From contig JADNRZ010000023.1 in NCBI GenBank assembly GCA_015501605.1, positions 372,001 through 436,000 of the forward strand: 64,000 bases of DNA. Direction: 5' to 3'. This stretch comes from Panaeolus papilionaceus. Lineage: Eukaryota; Basidiomycota; Agaricomycetes; Agaricales. Every line of letters starts with the position of its first letter. Positions within the stretch are counted from its first letter, which is position 1. Position numbers and translations under genes: made by a program. Below, piece by piece: positions 1-10,413 of this stretch. The notes under the pieces were generated by a model. It had not been told where the DNA came from, searched no databases, and saw nothing but the letters and a program-made list of their open reading frames with translations.

Positions 1-1511
1 TTTTCACCAACCTGCTCATCACCAATTGGCTCGAGTTTGTAGTGTATTGAAAGTGCTGATAGCACACCACCATAAGCATGAGAGATGCCTTCAAAGATAC
101 TTGGTCAGATAGAGTATGATTGGTCACGAAAGGTTCGGGCATACCGGTGTCAATGATGATGATTTTGCCATTGCACCGAGATACGATGTTCTACAAAAAA
201 TATCAATTAGTTGCGGTGAATCCCGCTGCTAGGCAAAGTATAATGCCAAATTACTGTGAAATCGGGAGTGTGTCCCATGATCATTCGTCGTGTACCAGTT
301 CGTTGGAGGACATCATCTACTTTGGCGCAGACAACAGAGTCTTCGTCCATTGCCCACCCTCGGTACCATAGGGGACCACTAGCGTCGTATAGTCTATGTT
401 CTTCTGGCGTGGTACCTGGGACAGTGTAGAGATGCATCAGATACGCGGCATCACACATAATATTCGCCACACTCACCAACTGGGAGTCCTGGGTATGCAT
501 GAGGAGGATGAGGGGCTGGTTGCCTTCGATTCTGGACTTTGGAAAGGAGCGAGGTAGCAACATCGTTTATTCGGGTTGGGAAGGGCGTAAGTTCAGGGTA
601 GTCAGGTGCTAGGCCACCGTGAACAAACGACAGTGCTGCATGAGAGAGGGGATAATTGTCGTGATTGAGGTGCACTTGAACTTCATCGAATTCGTCCTTC
701 TGAATTTGGATCTGTAGTCCGCTGGGTGGATATGGGGCATTCGGGTGACCTAATGAAGGATGGAGAGGAAGCCGAGAGGCGGTTGTGTAATTATTTGCCC
801 ATGTACGGCCAATACGGCCTGTGCTGAGTATTCTTTGGCGAGCAGCAATGGTCCCAAATGTTTTAAGCTCTGAGGGGTATACGAATCTCCAGTCACCTAA
901 AAAGCATCCATGTTTACTTCGCAATAAAGGATTATACTGTGATAGTGACATACCAATTGCGTTCATCCATTCATGATTACCAAGAAGAGACAGGACAGTT
1001 CCTCCAGTTTTCTGAGCCTGAGCACGAAGCTTGTCCATCCAAACGTAGAGTTTGATGGTGTCATCCCCGCTAACCGTCCGAAAAGTTTATTAGTTTGATT
1101 TGCAGTTCAAACAAGTGGTAGACTATACCGATCGATGATGTCGCCCGTCTGGACGAAGAAGTCCACATTCCCAGACCAGTCCCCGTCTTTGTCTGTGACT
1201 CCAGAGAAGTGAAGAACGCGCCTGGCATTGCCATAATCGCCGTGCAAGTCACCAACGGCGACAATATGACGTGTAAATGTTTTTCTCGGAGTAGGTGGTG
1301 GGAGAGACTCGTCGAGCTTGGCCGTCCATGGCCAGAATTTATGGCGAACTGCATCTGAGAGAGGCTGCATGATCGATACCTGGGTTGGCATGTAGACGAT
1401 TGACGGTACGAAGTCATGAAGTTTGAAAGTGAAGATCAGGTAGAGCAGCAATATTGGGAAAAAAGCCGCCAGCACGGCGACTCTTCTATTGTGACGTGCA
1501 ATAAGCGCCAT
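1..1511 (-). CDS. Membrane-anchored calcineurin-like metallophosphatase (partial, 3' end outside window)
   Basis: The ATG at 1511 opens a protein with a hydrophobic segment at residues ~11-29, a likely type II membrane anchor. Metallophosphoesterase motifs follow in order: GDLHGD (residues 87-92), GDIIDR (123-128), GNHEWM after intron 1, then FVHGG and GHTPDF. These supply the two-metal site of the PPP-like phosphatases, so Ser/Thr- or Tyr-phosphoprotein phosphatase activity of the bacterial-like (Shelph-type) group is the likely role. At least four introns are needed. One donor is G|GTGAGTG near 475, which joins PGLPVG to TTPEEH, and another lies just after GHTPDFT. The coding sequence (HAYGGVLSALS near 60) continues beyond base 1, so the C-terminus is missing. 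Family assignment is firm; substrate is unknown. Confidence 0.85.
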
Positions 1512-2482
1512 CGTTACACAGAAGAAGGTTATACAACTGTAAGGATGGCTTTATAGGGCTGGGTTGTGGGTTGGGTTAAGCAGCGACGGGCTGTGCGCTG
1601 ACTGGAATGTCTCCAAAAATCCGGGGTGATGGAGATCAAACTTGTAATTTGACCCAAGAGGCAAGTCAGTCTGCTAGTTCATCAACAATTAGTACTTGCT
1701 CAAGCCTCAATAGGAGTTTACCGGTGATACCCACAAGATTCCCAGTTTCCAAAGGTCGTCCAGGTCAAGATATCTTCATCGACGTGGACAGCCCTGATAC
1801 AGTCATTCGCAACAAGAATAGAATTCTATCATCGGCACTCGTTCCGCCAGGTCAGGGGGACAAACAGATCCAAATAACGCGTGAAGCGCGACCATCTGCA
1901 CCCGCTTCTTCGACTTCATCCACATCGACACTTTGATTTCAAACTCAATAAAAACCAATCTGCTCTTAAATCGCTTCGACATTTGAATGCGATGTTCTAT
2001 GTCAACTCTAGGCTCTATTAATATCTTGTCGTAGCGAAGAACCCTTTGGAGGTATCGCCTGATTTGGAACTACAACAGACAGGAAGATGGTGGCTTTTGC
2101 GGCTTTCAACACGCTTTTGCATCTCTTGCTGTTCTCAGAATTGCCTGCTATTTCTTGCTCGGTGGTCATGATATATTCTTAGTTCTGCTCCAAATATGTT
2201 CCCTGATGTCTCAAGACTGGGAGTTCAATTTCCTGGCATAGGAGGTTCAAACAATGGACTCGTGACGCATTCTGTGGTCTATTCATCACGCAATGAATAC
2301 AGCTGCCCCACAACATCATGTTTTCGCATGCCAGAGCTATTTTCTGTCTCAGAAGGACTGAATATTGACCCTCGTTAACTCCAACCGCTTTCCTCGGGCT
2401 CTCCACCACCTCCAAATCATTTAAAAGGCCAATATGCAGGTTATGTATACCTAAGAGGCACCTTTCTTGTCGCTTAGCAGTA
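1512..2482. other. Intergenic region with one weak ORF
   Basis: This gap lies between the divergent phosphatase and MFS transporter starts. It holds a 109-aa ORF at 1607-1936 (+), rich in Ser, Thr and Pro, and a 78-aa ORF at 2179-2415 (-). Neither shows a recognisable domain or clear splice context. The ORF at 1607 could be a small unknown gene, but I cannot support it beyond its open frame. Confidence 0.4.
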
Positions 2483-5400
2483 ATGGGTGCAGCTCCAGCT
2501 ATTAGTGGTCCACCTCAAAGCGATTACCATACTTTGGTGAAACAAACTCGGCCATGGTACAAGAATCCTCGTATGTTGTATCCCCTTCCCTTATCTGCTC
2601 ATTGTCTTATATCTCGCCACGCAGGACTTGTCGTACTTAATGGATGGATTTGTCTCCTGTATGATATCAACTACTAACATACGCCTGAGGTCTCATCTGT
2701 TTTTGCAGGTTGATTACCTCTTCGACCAATGGATATGATGGTTCGTTTTTCGTGGCTCATTTCGAGGTATAAGTTATTCACTCTGGTCACATTTAGGGAG
2801 CATGATCAGTACGAAACAGCTACTGCGCTTTCTGCCGCCTCGCTGATTAGATGCTTCAGACGGCTTACAGAGTGTCCAGGAGTGGGAAAAATTCTTCAAT
2901 TTCCCGCAAGGAGGAAAGGTATGCAATATGGTCTGAGTACTCCATGAACACGATCTGATAATCATTCTGCAGTTGGGTCTTTTCAATGCGATTCAAGTAA
3001 GGCATCTTTAAAAAATTTTCTTGATGCCACCATTTTGAGGACTTGGTAGAACATTGGATCTCTCTGCGCCTACCCTTTCGCACCATACGTCACTGATGGA
3101 CTTGGCCGTCGATCCACCATATGGATAGGAGCGGCGATCATGGTTGCTGCGACTGTCATTCAAACGGCTGCGCAGAACTTTGGAATGTTTATTGGTGCCC
3201 GGTAGGACTGTTCTACCTAAATATCTGTTACTCTCTTTACTGACCGCACATCTCAATCACGCCACGGCGACACAGGTTCTTGATAGGTTTTGGACTCACC
3301 TTTGGAGCTTCTTCTGCACCATTATTAATCACTGAGATCGCATACCCCACACAACGGGCACAATTGACTTCGGTTTATAATAGTTTGTGGTATGCAGTTT
3401 TCTTCATACTGCTGGGGTGGGATTCTATCGTGTTGACCTCCTTGCTTCCTTCAGGCATCTCGGAAGTATCATGTGAGCTTTCCCGCAGCATTGTATCTAC
3501 CACCGCACACTGATCCAAAATTATCCATTGCTCAGTGCAGCTTGGACGGTAAGAGCCAGTTATATCAAAGATAATTTCAGCTACGAAGCGCAATTCAGAC
3601 GTTTGGAACATTCCGTATTTCGTCGAATTGGTCTTGGAGGATTCCATCCGCTCTTCAGGCGCTCCCCTCCGTTATTCAGGTTCTTTTGATTTGGCTTATT
3701 CCGGAGTCTCCGCGGTGGCTCATCGGGAAAGGAAGGTAAAGCAGGCTTACCCTTCTCATGCCTCTCCAAACGATACGAAACCAATATGTTTCAGAGAGGA
3801 TGAAGCCCTCAAGACTTTGGCTTATTATCATGCTGATGGAGACGAGTGAGTAGTAGTGCATGTACTGGTAGCAACGACTAACATTTCACCCATAGGAATC
3901 ACCCTCTCGTCCAATATGAATTCGAGGAAATTCGAGCAGCTCTCGCCTATGACCGAGAGATTGCCGCCAACGTTGGCTGGCTTTCTCTCGTCAAAACCCC
4001 AGGAAATCGACGCCGTATGCGCATTATCATAGCTCTCGCTTTCTTCTCCCAGTGGTCCGGCAACGGATTGGGGTAAGCGTCCATTTGCCTACGATGATCA
4101 AAACTCTGACATCTAACCCTTCTTTGACCAGCTCCTACTGTAAGGACGGTGAACGCCTGACTATCAAGATATATTTAACTGACGATCTTTTGACAAAGAT
4201 CTCAACAAGGTCCTCAGTGCCATCGGCAGTGAGTAACCCATGACACACAACTTGAATATTTATGGTCTAATTTTTCTGCCACAGTCACAAGTCCAAACAC
4301 GCAATTGCTAATTGTAGGCCAATAATGCCGTTATTCTTGTCTATACTTATCGTCAAGTCTGTAGAACGGGATACTGAGCATCTGGAGTTGTTTGGTGGCG
4401 GTAACAGCTGGGTTCCTCTGTGACAGAGCTGGCCGACGTCCACTGTTTATCGCTTCCTGTGCAGGCAAGCACATCGGTTCCAACCTAAAGCTTTAGTCTC
4501 ATACTCCTTCCAGGTCTACTTATTACCTGGACTTTGGAGACCATATGTTTCGCGGTGTATTCTCAGAATGGTAATGTTCAGGCGGGACATGCAGTTGTGG
4601 CCATGATGTGTGAGTTATTTTCGGTCCCCCATTTTTTTGAGTTGAAACTGATGGCGCTTTTTTTCTCTGCTTTTTTTGGGCTATAGTCCTGTTCTCTTTC
4701 GCATGTACGTATATTTGCCTCACATTAACCTAATCCTGGCTGATCTATGCCCTCTAGATAACGTCCGTGCATCCGTTGATATGTGCTCTCATTTAGTTAA
4801 CCCCTTCTTTAGCTGGCATTCTCTCCCCTGATCGTCTCGTCAGTGCGCTTCAGATATCACCGTCTTGCTCTAACACTGAGATACCTTCTTCACAGCTATA
4901 CTGTGGAAATTCTTCCGTACCCGATTCGTGCCAAGGGCTTTACGGTCTTCAACTTTGCAATCTCCTTGTCGCTGATCTTCAACCAGTCAGTACTTCAGTA
5001 CCAAACACTTTGTGTTTAATCTCTGCTAATGGCAATGGACGCATAGATATGTAAACCCGATTGCATTTGGCGCGTAAGTGAAGTCAGACATTGCTTCTGA
5101 GCACGCTCACGCATAAATTCGGTATTTAGCCTAGGCTGGAAATACTTCGTCAGTGCTTCGAACTTTGCCCTAAAACGCCGTGACTGATATACCACTTTGA
5201 TCAGCTCGTCTACGTCTTCTGGATCTTCTTTGAGCTCGTCTTCTGCTATTTCTTCGTTGTTGAAACCAAGAACGTCAGTGTTATTTTCATTCACCCTGTA
5301 TTTAGCGCTAACAAATTATATTCAGCGGAGCTTGGAAGAGACTGCAGCGTGCGTAAAATTTCGTTTGAATTATTGTACTCTCTCTGATGCCCCCTTTGCA

Positions 5401-5537
5401 GATTATTCGATGGTGACACTGCGGTGGCTATGCTCGCAGAGAAAGCTGCGCAAAGCGCAGGTCTTACCAAACGAAAGGGACACCGAGACAGCGGCGACAC
5501 CAGGGAGAAGGACGGAGAAGAGGAGCAGATTGAGTAA
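2483..5537 (+). CDS. MFS sugar transporter (hexose/lactose-permease-like), about 20 exons
   Basis: Spliced translation gives a sugar-porter MFS protein of about 500-540 aa, probably a plasma-membrane H+/sugar symporter. Landmarks in order are STNGYDGSMINGLQSVQEWE (TM1), DGLGRRS, GFGLTFGASSAPLLITEIAY, PESPRWLIGKG, DRAGRRPLF, YTVEILPYPIRAKG and ETKNRSLEETA. It ends ...EEEQIE. Start ATG 2483 is followed by the usual soluble N-terminus (VKQTRPWYKNP). Correct translation requires microexons of 12 nt (2797-2808), 8 nt (4132-4139) and 5 nt (4758-4762), and a GC-AG intron at 4465-4513. With these the frame is open throughout, so the gene looks intact. Substrate is inferred from resemblance to fungal lactose and hexose permeases and is not certain. 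Confidence 0.85.
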
Positions 5538-5878
5538 AGGACAAACGGAACGGGTTTTGAAGTTTCTAATCTTTGAGTGTTATGTATAAATGTCAAAGAA
5601 TGACAAGAGGCGAGAATTTTATTCTTTCAATGAGCGCTAACTGGTTCAGTGTCTATGTGCAATTAAATGCTACGAAGATGATACACTTCAGTAGTGATAT
5701 CTTGGTTGAGCAGGTGGGGCAACATAACCATGTCCTCGGGAGTAGGGATGATGTCCCTGTTGAGGTTGAGTGTGCAATGTGGTCGCAGCTGAATTTCCAC
5801 CAACTCTGCATATCGTACTTCTCAATAGCCATAGGGAAACGAACGCGATACAGAAGCTGAGGAAGATGAGTTGATGCC
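5538..5878. other. Intergenic between convergent genes
   Basis: This is the tail-to-tail gap between the MFS transporter and the coiled-coil gene. It should hold both 3' UTRs. No convincing ORF or repeat is visible; antisense ORFs here lack homology cues. Confidence 0.4.
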
Positions 5879-6320
5879 TCAGTCTGTGGGCCAAGCTTGA
5901 AGTGGGAACTCGAAAGACATTGATATCGTCTTCCAATCAAAAGTTGATACGGCAGAATGGGCTCTGTCCCATATGTTTGGCGATTCAAGACGTTCAAGTA
6001 TTTTCGTCGCCAGTTGTTCATTTGTTTTAAGGGCAATATCCAGCTTTCTTGTAAAATCTTCGTTGGCCTTCAGCAAGCACGAGATCTGGTCCTTGTAAGC
6101 GTCCTTTTCGGAAGTGCGCAGCTTGAGCCACAATTCTATAAGCCAGTAAGGGCATCGAATTAGTGGTATGAAATTGTCGCGTTTATTTGATGACCTCACC
6201 TTTGTAAGCCATTTGTAGACATTCCATTTGCTTTACATATTGTAACGTTCGTCTTACCTCTTCCTCCAAATCAGTGAGGCTATTTGAGAGTATTACCTCT
6301 TTCTTCTCCAGCTTGGTCAT
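5879..6320 (-). CDS. Coiled-coil protein of unknown function (5' end uncertain)
   Basis: Two exons join across a short intron (donor AAAG|GTGAGG near 6200, acceptor TTATAG near 6140), giving QMAYKELWLKLRTSEKD. The ~124-aa product is charged and has heptad-like spacing (TKLEKKEVILSNSLTDLEEE, then KANEDFTRKLDIALKTNEQLATKILERLE), so a coiled coil is likely. It ends PLQAWPTD. I start it at the ATG at 6320, but the frame is open further upstream (ELGKETTLSNS) and an earlier exon may exist. No known domain is recognised. Function is unknown. Confidence 0.45.
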
Positions 6321-6664
6321 GCTATTTGAGAGCGTTGTCTCTTTCCCGAGCTCCAAGCAAAGAAAGCGATCATAGGGGATTCATTGTCATCTTGAATCAA
6401 TAAAGGTTGCCGAAATGAAGAAAGGATGATGAGAGAAAGGAAGAAAGAAAGAATGCCATTGTCACTACATAGTACCACAGTGCCTGTTTGAGTCTCGACT
6501 CTCGAAAGGATAATTGGGCACACGTGCCTGCGAACCTCAATTGACGACTTGCCGATTTGTTATGCTTCTGACAATTGGCTTTCTTCCAGTTCCACGACGT
6601 CTGCATCCCCGTATCATTGTTGAACATTTCGCAAAGGGTTTATATCTAGTGTTAAACTTGAGAT

Positions 6665-7994
6665 ATGTCGTCAAACCTCGAAACTCCAGGTGGTTATCGC
6701 AGAGTTCCTGCTCTTAGTACAATTTCCCAGCTTCCGCACATTCTAATCAGTTACACAGACACAGCGAAAAGGGTTCAACTCGAAACCCTGAGCTCAAGTG
6801 AATAACGCACTGACCAAACTGGTTTAGGCAGGCGCTAATGATCGATAGGCTCCACTGCTGGGCACCAGGTATCTGCGATTCCGAGCAATCCCACTCCTCG
6901 AATCACCGCTGTCCTCGTCCCACCTCGTCCGAAAGATGCACCCAAAGTGAAAGACCTCGATGGAAGCTGCGTTTGGTTCACTTTCATTCCGACCAAGGAC
7001 AAATTATTTGCTGTGCCCAATTTCCCAGAAAAGGTTCCCAAACCGTTAAAACCGGATGGGGTGGCCGTTCAGGCTGCAGGAGACATGGGTCTGGGGTTGT
7101 TTGCAACGAAAACTTTTGAAAGAGGTGACCTCATATTCGCAGAGCGGCCTGCGTTGGTTGTTCCCGAACAGATCTCACTGCTGTGTGGTGAGAAGCTTGC
7201 TAGGATGGATCCCACGAGAGATCGTGCACTGATGTTGAAGGATGTGGAGAACGTCTTGCACCATGGGGTCGACGTTCTCATGGACGAAGAGCAGAAGGCG
7301 GAACTTATGGCTATGAATAATTCACACTTGGAAGACGGCAGTGGTCCTATTACCGGGATTATCTGGACAAATGGTTTCCAGGACTCGATGGACATCGACT
7401 ACGCTATGGTCGGAAGATACTCCTCCAAGATAAACCACAGGTTTGTCAATCTGATATTCGTGAACACTAGAATACCGTGTTCACATACCACTTAGCTGCG
7501 TGGACAATGTGGAACAAGATTTCGACGAACTATCATTCTGCATGAAGTTCTTCGCGACGAGAAAAATCAACGCTGGAGAACAACTCTTCTACAGCTACTG
7601 CGAGCAACTCAAGACTTCGCAAGAACGTAAAGTCGCGCTCTTACCATACGCTCTCGAGTGTAAATGCATCGCATGCGTCAACGCTACGAATGCAAGCGAT
7701 ACACTGCGAAAGCACGTCGTCACCCTGGTCAAGCATTTGCAAGACAGGGGTGAAGAATTGCAGGCTCAAGGAAATCTATCAGAGGATGCATTAAAACCAT
7801 TCCTTTCGTTAAAAGAGAGGATGGAGACGGATGGACTTGATACACATAAAACATATACCTTGCTGATGACTACGATAGCTGGCATCATTAGTAAACTTAG
7901 TACTCGACCTACGGATCCTCGGATAGAAGATTGTAGAAAGTCATTAGAGTGGGCCGTGAGCTTTACACAAAAACGGCTTCAGCACGGGTGGTAG
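6665..7994 (+). CDS. SET-domain protein
   Basis: Three exons (6665-6797, 6849-7440, 7496-7994) give 407 aa. The SET domain starts near residue 120 with GDMGLGLFATKTFERGDLIFAERP. The intron at 7441-7495 interrupts the motif NHSC (KINHS|CVDNVEQDF). FATRKINAGEQLFYSY follows, then a cysteine-containing post-SET-like part (ALECKCIACVN). Such proteins are putative lysine methyltransferases using S-adenosylmethionine; agarics carry many of this divergent class and their substrates are mostly unknown. I chose ATG 6665 because exon 1 joins exon 2 in frame (LSSS|STAGHQVSAIPS) through an intron with a CTAAT branch-like motif. The gene looks intact. Confidence 0.8.
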
Positions 7995-8109
7995 ATTTGA
8001 CAACAGTTCCAGGTCTAGGAATGCATCAATAATAAAAAAGGTTTAATTTGAATTCTTACCTTATTCACGACTTGTGCTTGCTATTGGCTAAAAAGTGGTT
8101 ATTTTTCGT

Positions 8110-8178
8110 ATCATGCCAAAAACAAAAGATTAACCGACGCCAGCAGGATTCGAACCTGCGCCCTCGAGTCATGGCGCG
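8110..8178 (-). pseudogene. tRNA 3'-end remnant (T arm, acceptor strand, Pol III terminator)
   Basis: On the minus strand, 8159-8143 forms a perfect T arm (GCAGG stem, TTCGAAT loop, CCTGC stem) carrying a box B. It is followed by the acceptor strand TGGCGTC, a G discriminator and T-runs suitable for Pol III termination at 8128-8117. The upstream part is not a normal tRNA: no D arm or anticodon arm is present, and the sequence runs into a hairpin array. The nearby CGCGCCA (8177-8171) can pair with most of the acceptor strand, so the piece may fold as a tRNA-like minihelix. It is either a truncated tRNA gene or a tRNA-derived repeat end. Confidence 0.6.
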
Positions 8179-8370
8179 AGATGAAGCCGAAGGCTTCATC
8201 GAGCGCGCAATTCAAGCGTGTGTGGGAGCGAAGCGACAACACACAGCTTGAATTGCCGTACAATCAAATCGAGCCGAAGGCGAGACTAACGAGCCCGAAG
8301 GGCGAGTAAATGAAAACAAAGCCATTCACTCCCCGGCTTGCCGGGGAGTGTCTTTCATGCATGATGCATG
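8174..8370. repeat. Array of six adjacent perfect hairpins
   Basis: Six self-complementary units lie end to end. (1) A 9-bp stem at 8180-8188/8192-8200 with a GAA loop, extended by an outer GCGCG/CGCGC. (2) A 9-bp stem at 8209-8217/8246-8254 with an inner GTGTGT/ACACAC stem. (3) GCC-GAA-GGC at 8273-8281. (4) GCCC-GAA-GGGC at 8293-8303. (5) An 11-bp stem at 8327-8337/8340-8350 around TT. (6) The palindrome at 8356-8370. Three share the CCGAAGG core and unit 2 has GCGAAGC at its tip. Nothing similar is seen elsewhere in the window. They could be structured RNA, recombinase binding sites, or GC-cluster repeats; the sequence does not decide. Confidence 0.75.
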
Positions 8371-8450
8371 GAGAGGCGTGAAATGCTCAGTCACCGAGAC
8401 ATAACAGGAATATAGAGATTACGTAACCAACCTATGTTTTCCTTCTTACC

Positions 8451-8593
8451 ATGCCCGTCCCAACTCATGTCCGATCTGCTTTTCAAACTGTATTAATGGT
8501 GCTGAAACCCAACTTGAAAACACACCCGACGTCGTGGAAACTTGGGAAACCCTTCAAAATATGACAGGATATCTTCATACGCAGGCGACATGT
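8451..8593 (+). pseudogene. Broken partial duplicate of the start of the 354-aa gene
   Basis: From ATG 8451 the sequence parallels the intact gene starting at 8668, offset 217 bp: MPVPTxVRSAxQTV, then the CTGAAA, ACTTGGGAAAC and ATGACAGGATAT blocks. A deletion of about 10 nt after the QTV codons shifts the frame, and no later exons are present. The upstream ATTACGTAA motif is repeated too, so promoter plus 5' exon were duplicated in tandem and then decayed. Confidence 0.7.
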
Positions 8594-8667
8594 GACCTCA
8601 CTATTACGTAATCAATTCATCCCTCACACGAAGCCAAGGCAGCTTTCAAGTTTCAACTTCCACCACC

Positions 8668-9920
8668 ATGCCTGTCCCAACACAAGTCCGCTCTGCTTTA
8701 CAAACAGTCTTTGAATTTATAAACGATGCTGAAACGGAACTTGAAGACTCGCCTGACGTGATTGAAACTTGGAAATCACTTCAAACCATGACAGGATACT
8801 TGCACATGCAGGCTGCTATCGTTGCTCAAGGGTCTGGCCACGTCGAATCTATGGACTGGGAACCTGCTTGTCTTGCTGGCTATCTTTTTGTTGGATTCTC
8901 GTTCTCATCCTTTTCTAGACATTGAAAATATTGAAAATGACTTGCTTACTTTTGACGACAACCAACATCGACAACGAGGAACTGCCCATCTTGACAACTG
9001 GGAAAATATCTTGGATTCTTTTGACGAGGATCAACCCTGTATTACCATCAACGAATATCTGGAGATGAAAAGTACCAAGAAAAAACAAGTCGATGCTGAA
9101 CACGATGCTTTTCATCGCATCATGAGGGGTTACCGTTCGGGAAGATCTTGGCACGATATGGTATGAATCAGATTCTCATTGACCACTCGCTAATACATTG
9201 CAACAGAAAGCTGTCATGGACGAGCACAAGGTGCTTTTGACTGCTGGAGAATGGCAGAATAGGATGGCTCTCGTCTCAAAAAATGAACGTCAAAGCAACG
9301 AATGGTTTGATGAACAGGAAAAGGTATTATTGTTTATTTTTCCGTCGCACATGTGTTGAAATTTTGTTCAGATGATCACATGGTTGGAAGAATCGTCGGT
9401 CAACGCTGGTCTCTATCAAGGCATTTTGAGTCGCATACACGCAGTTGAATTTGCCAAAGAATGGGCAGCAATGGAAAGGAAACGCAAGATATCTTACCGC
9501 ATGGCCAAGTTCAATGCCGCATACCCGAATGCTGCTGTCCTCTCAAAGCGCGAGGCTGACAAGCTTCGCAAGAAGATGACCAGTCGCCATGAAAAGGTCG
9601 TGTCCAATAGAAATCAGCTCCTCGATCTTTTCAACAAGGTATATGCGCCCGTTCTTCAAGCATATAGGCACTCATTGTTCTAGTACCACGTTGCCATCTT
9701 GTTGGATCCATTTTGGACACTCCCCCCTTCTGAAAACAACACGTCCTCGAGATCCAAGTCCTTCTCGCAAACCCTTCCTTCATTCCTCACCAACCACACT
9801 ACATCCGAAGTACAAAAGAACCGTAACATCAACTTTTTCAAACATCTTATTCGTTGCTTTAACAATCAGCAAGAGATTCCTCAGCCCATCCTAGCATTTC
9901 TCGATGCAAATCCAATGTAA
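8668..9920 (+). CDS. Conserved-looking unknown protein, 354 aa, in the recombinase block
   Basis: Five exons (8668-8869, 8919-9160, 9207-9323, 9372-9638, 9684-9920) all join in frame with consensus borders, giving 354 aa. I do not recognise the family. The product is acidic near the N-terminus (INDAETELEDSPDV), highly charged and basic in the middle (READKLRKKMTSRHEKV), and ends FLDANPM. No membrane segment or signal peptide is visible. It lies upstream of, and on the same strand as, the recombinase-like gene. Its own 5' end has been tandemly duplicated, so it may be an accessory gene of the same element, for example a DNA-binding or adaptor protein; that role is inference only. Confidence 0.7.
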
Positions 9921-9929
9921 TATACACAG

Positions 9930-10309
9930 TTAATCAATGACCATCGCACTCGTGTTTTTCAACTTTTCCCTCAAAATCTCCGCTTCCACCAGATTGATTT
10001 TAAGCTGTGTCTCCAAGTTCTTCTGCTCAACCAACCGGGTGTTGGCTTCGATACGATGTGTTATTGCAATCTCTTCTTGCAACTTGAGCTGTCTTGCATC
10101 AAAATTTTGCTTCGCCAACTCGTATTTTTTGTGACCGGTAATCAACATGCTCATGGCTTCATATCTAGCAACATCCTCTAAACAGAGATGTCATTCTGCT
10201 CAACAAGAAAAAAATATCAACAAGGAAAAAAACCTGAACGAAGGTCAGAGTCAGGGGCTTTGCGCTTCTTGGCCGCGGTGTTTTCTTTGTTGGATTGACG
10301 TGGAGGCAT
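9930..10309 (-). CDS. Small basic/coiled-coil protein, 107 aa
   Basis: Two exons (10309-10234 and 10177-9930) join in frame as ...SDLRS|EDVARYEAM.... The N-terminus is basic with a nuclear-localisation-like KKRKAP. The rest is a predicted long helix (KKYELAKQNFDARQLKLQEE, RLVEQKNLETQLKINLVEAE) with heptad character. It is transcribed divergently from the recombinase-like gene, with only 104 bp between the two ATGs, and it ends 9 bp past the stop of the convergent 354-aa gene. This tight packing suggests the three genes form one unit. No family is recognised; a dimerising DNA-associated protein is plausible. Confidence 0.65.
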
Positions 10310-10413
10310 TGGATAAAGAAGAGAATCGACTCGAGCGCTTCTTAAAACCTCACCATCACGTGCGCATTCTTTATTCCTTATCTTCTCAACTATTCTCTTT
10401 TTTTCACCCAACC

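Noticed and set aside
10147..10413. In-frame extension upstream of the recombinase-like gene start
   Set aside because: It overlaps the divergent 107-aa gene, including its intron, and is low-complexity Lys/Asn sequence. ATG 10414 is the better start.
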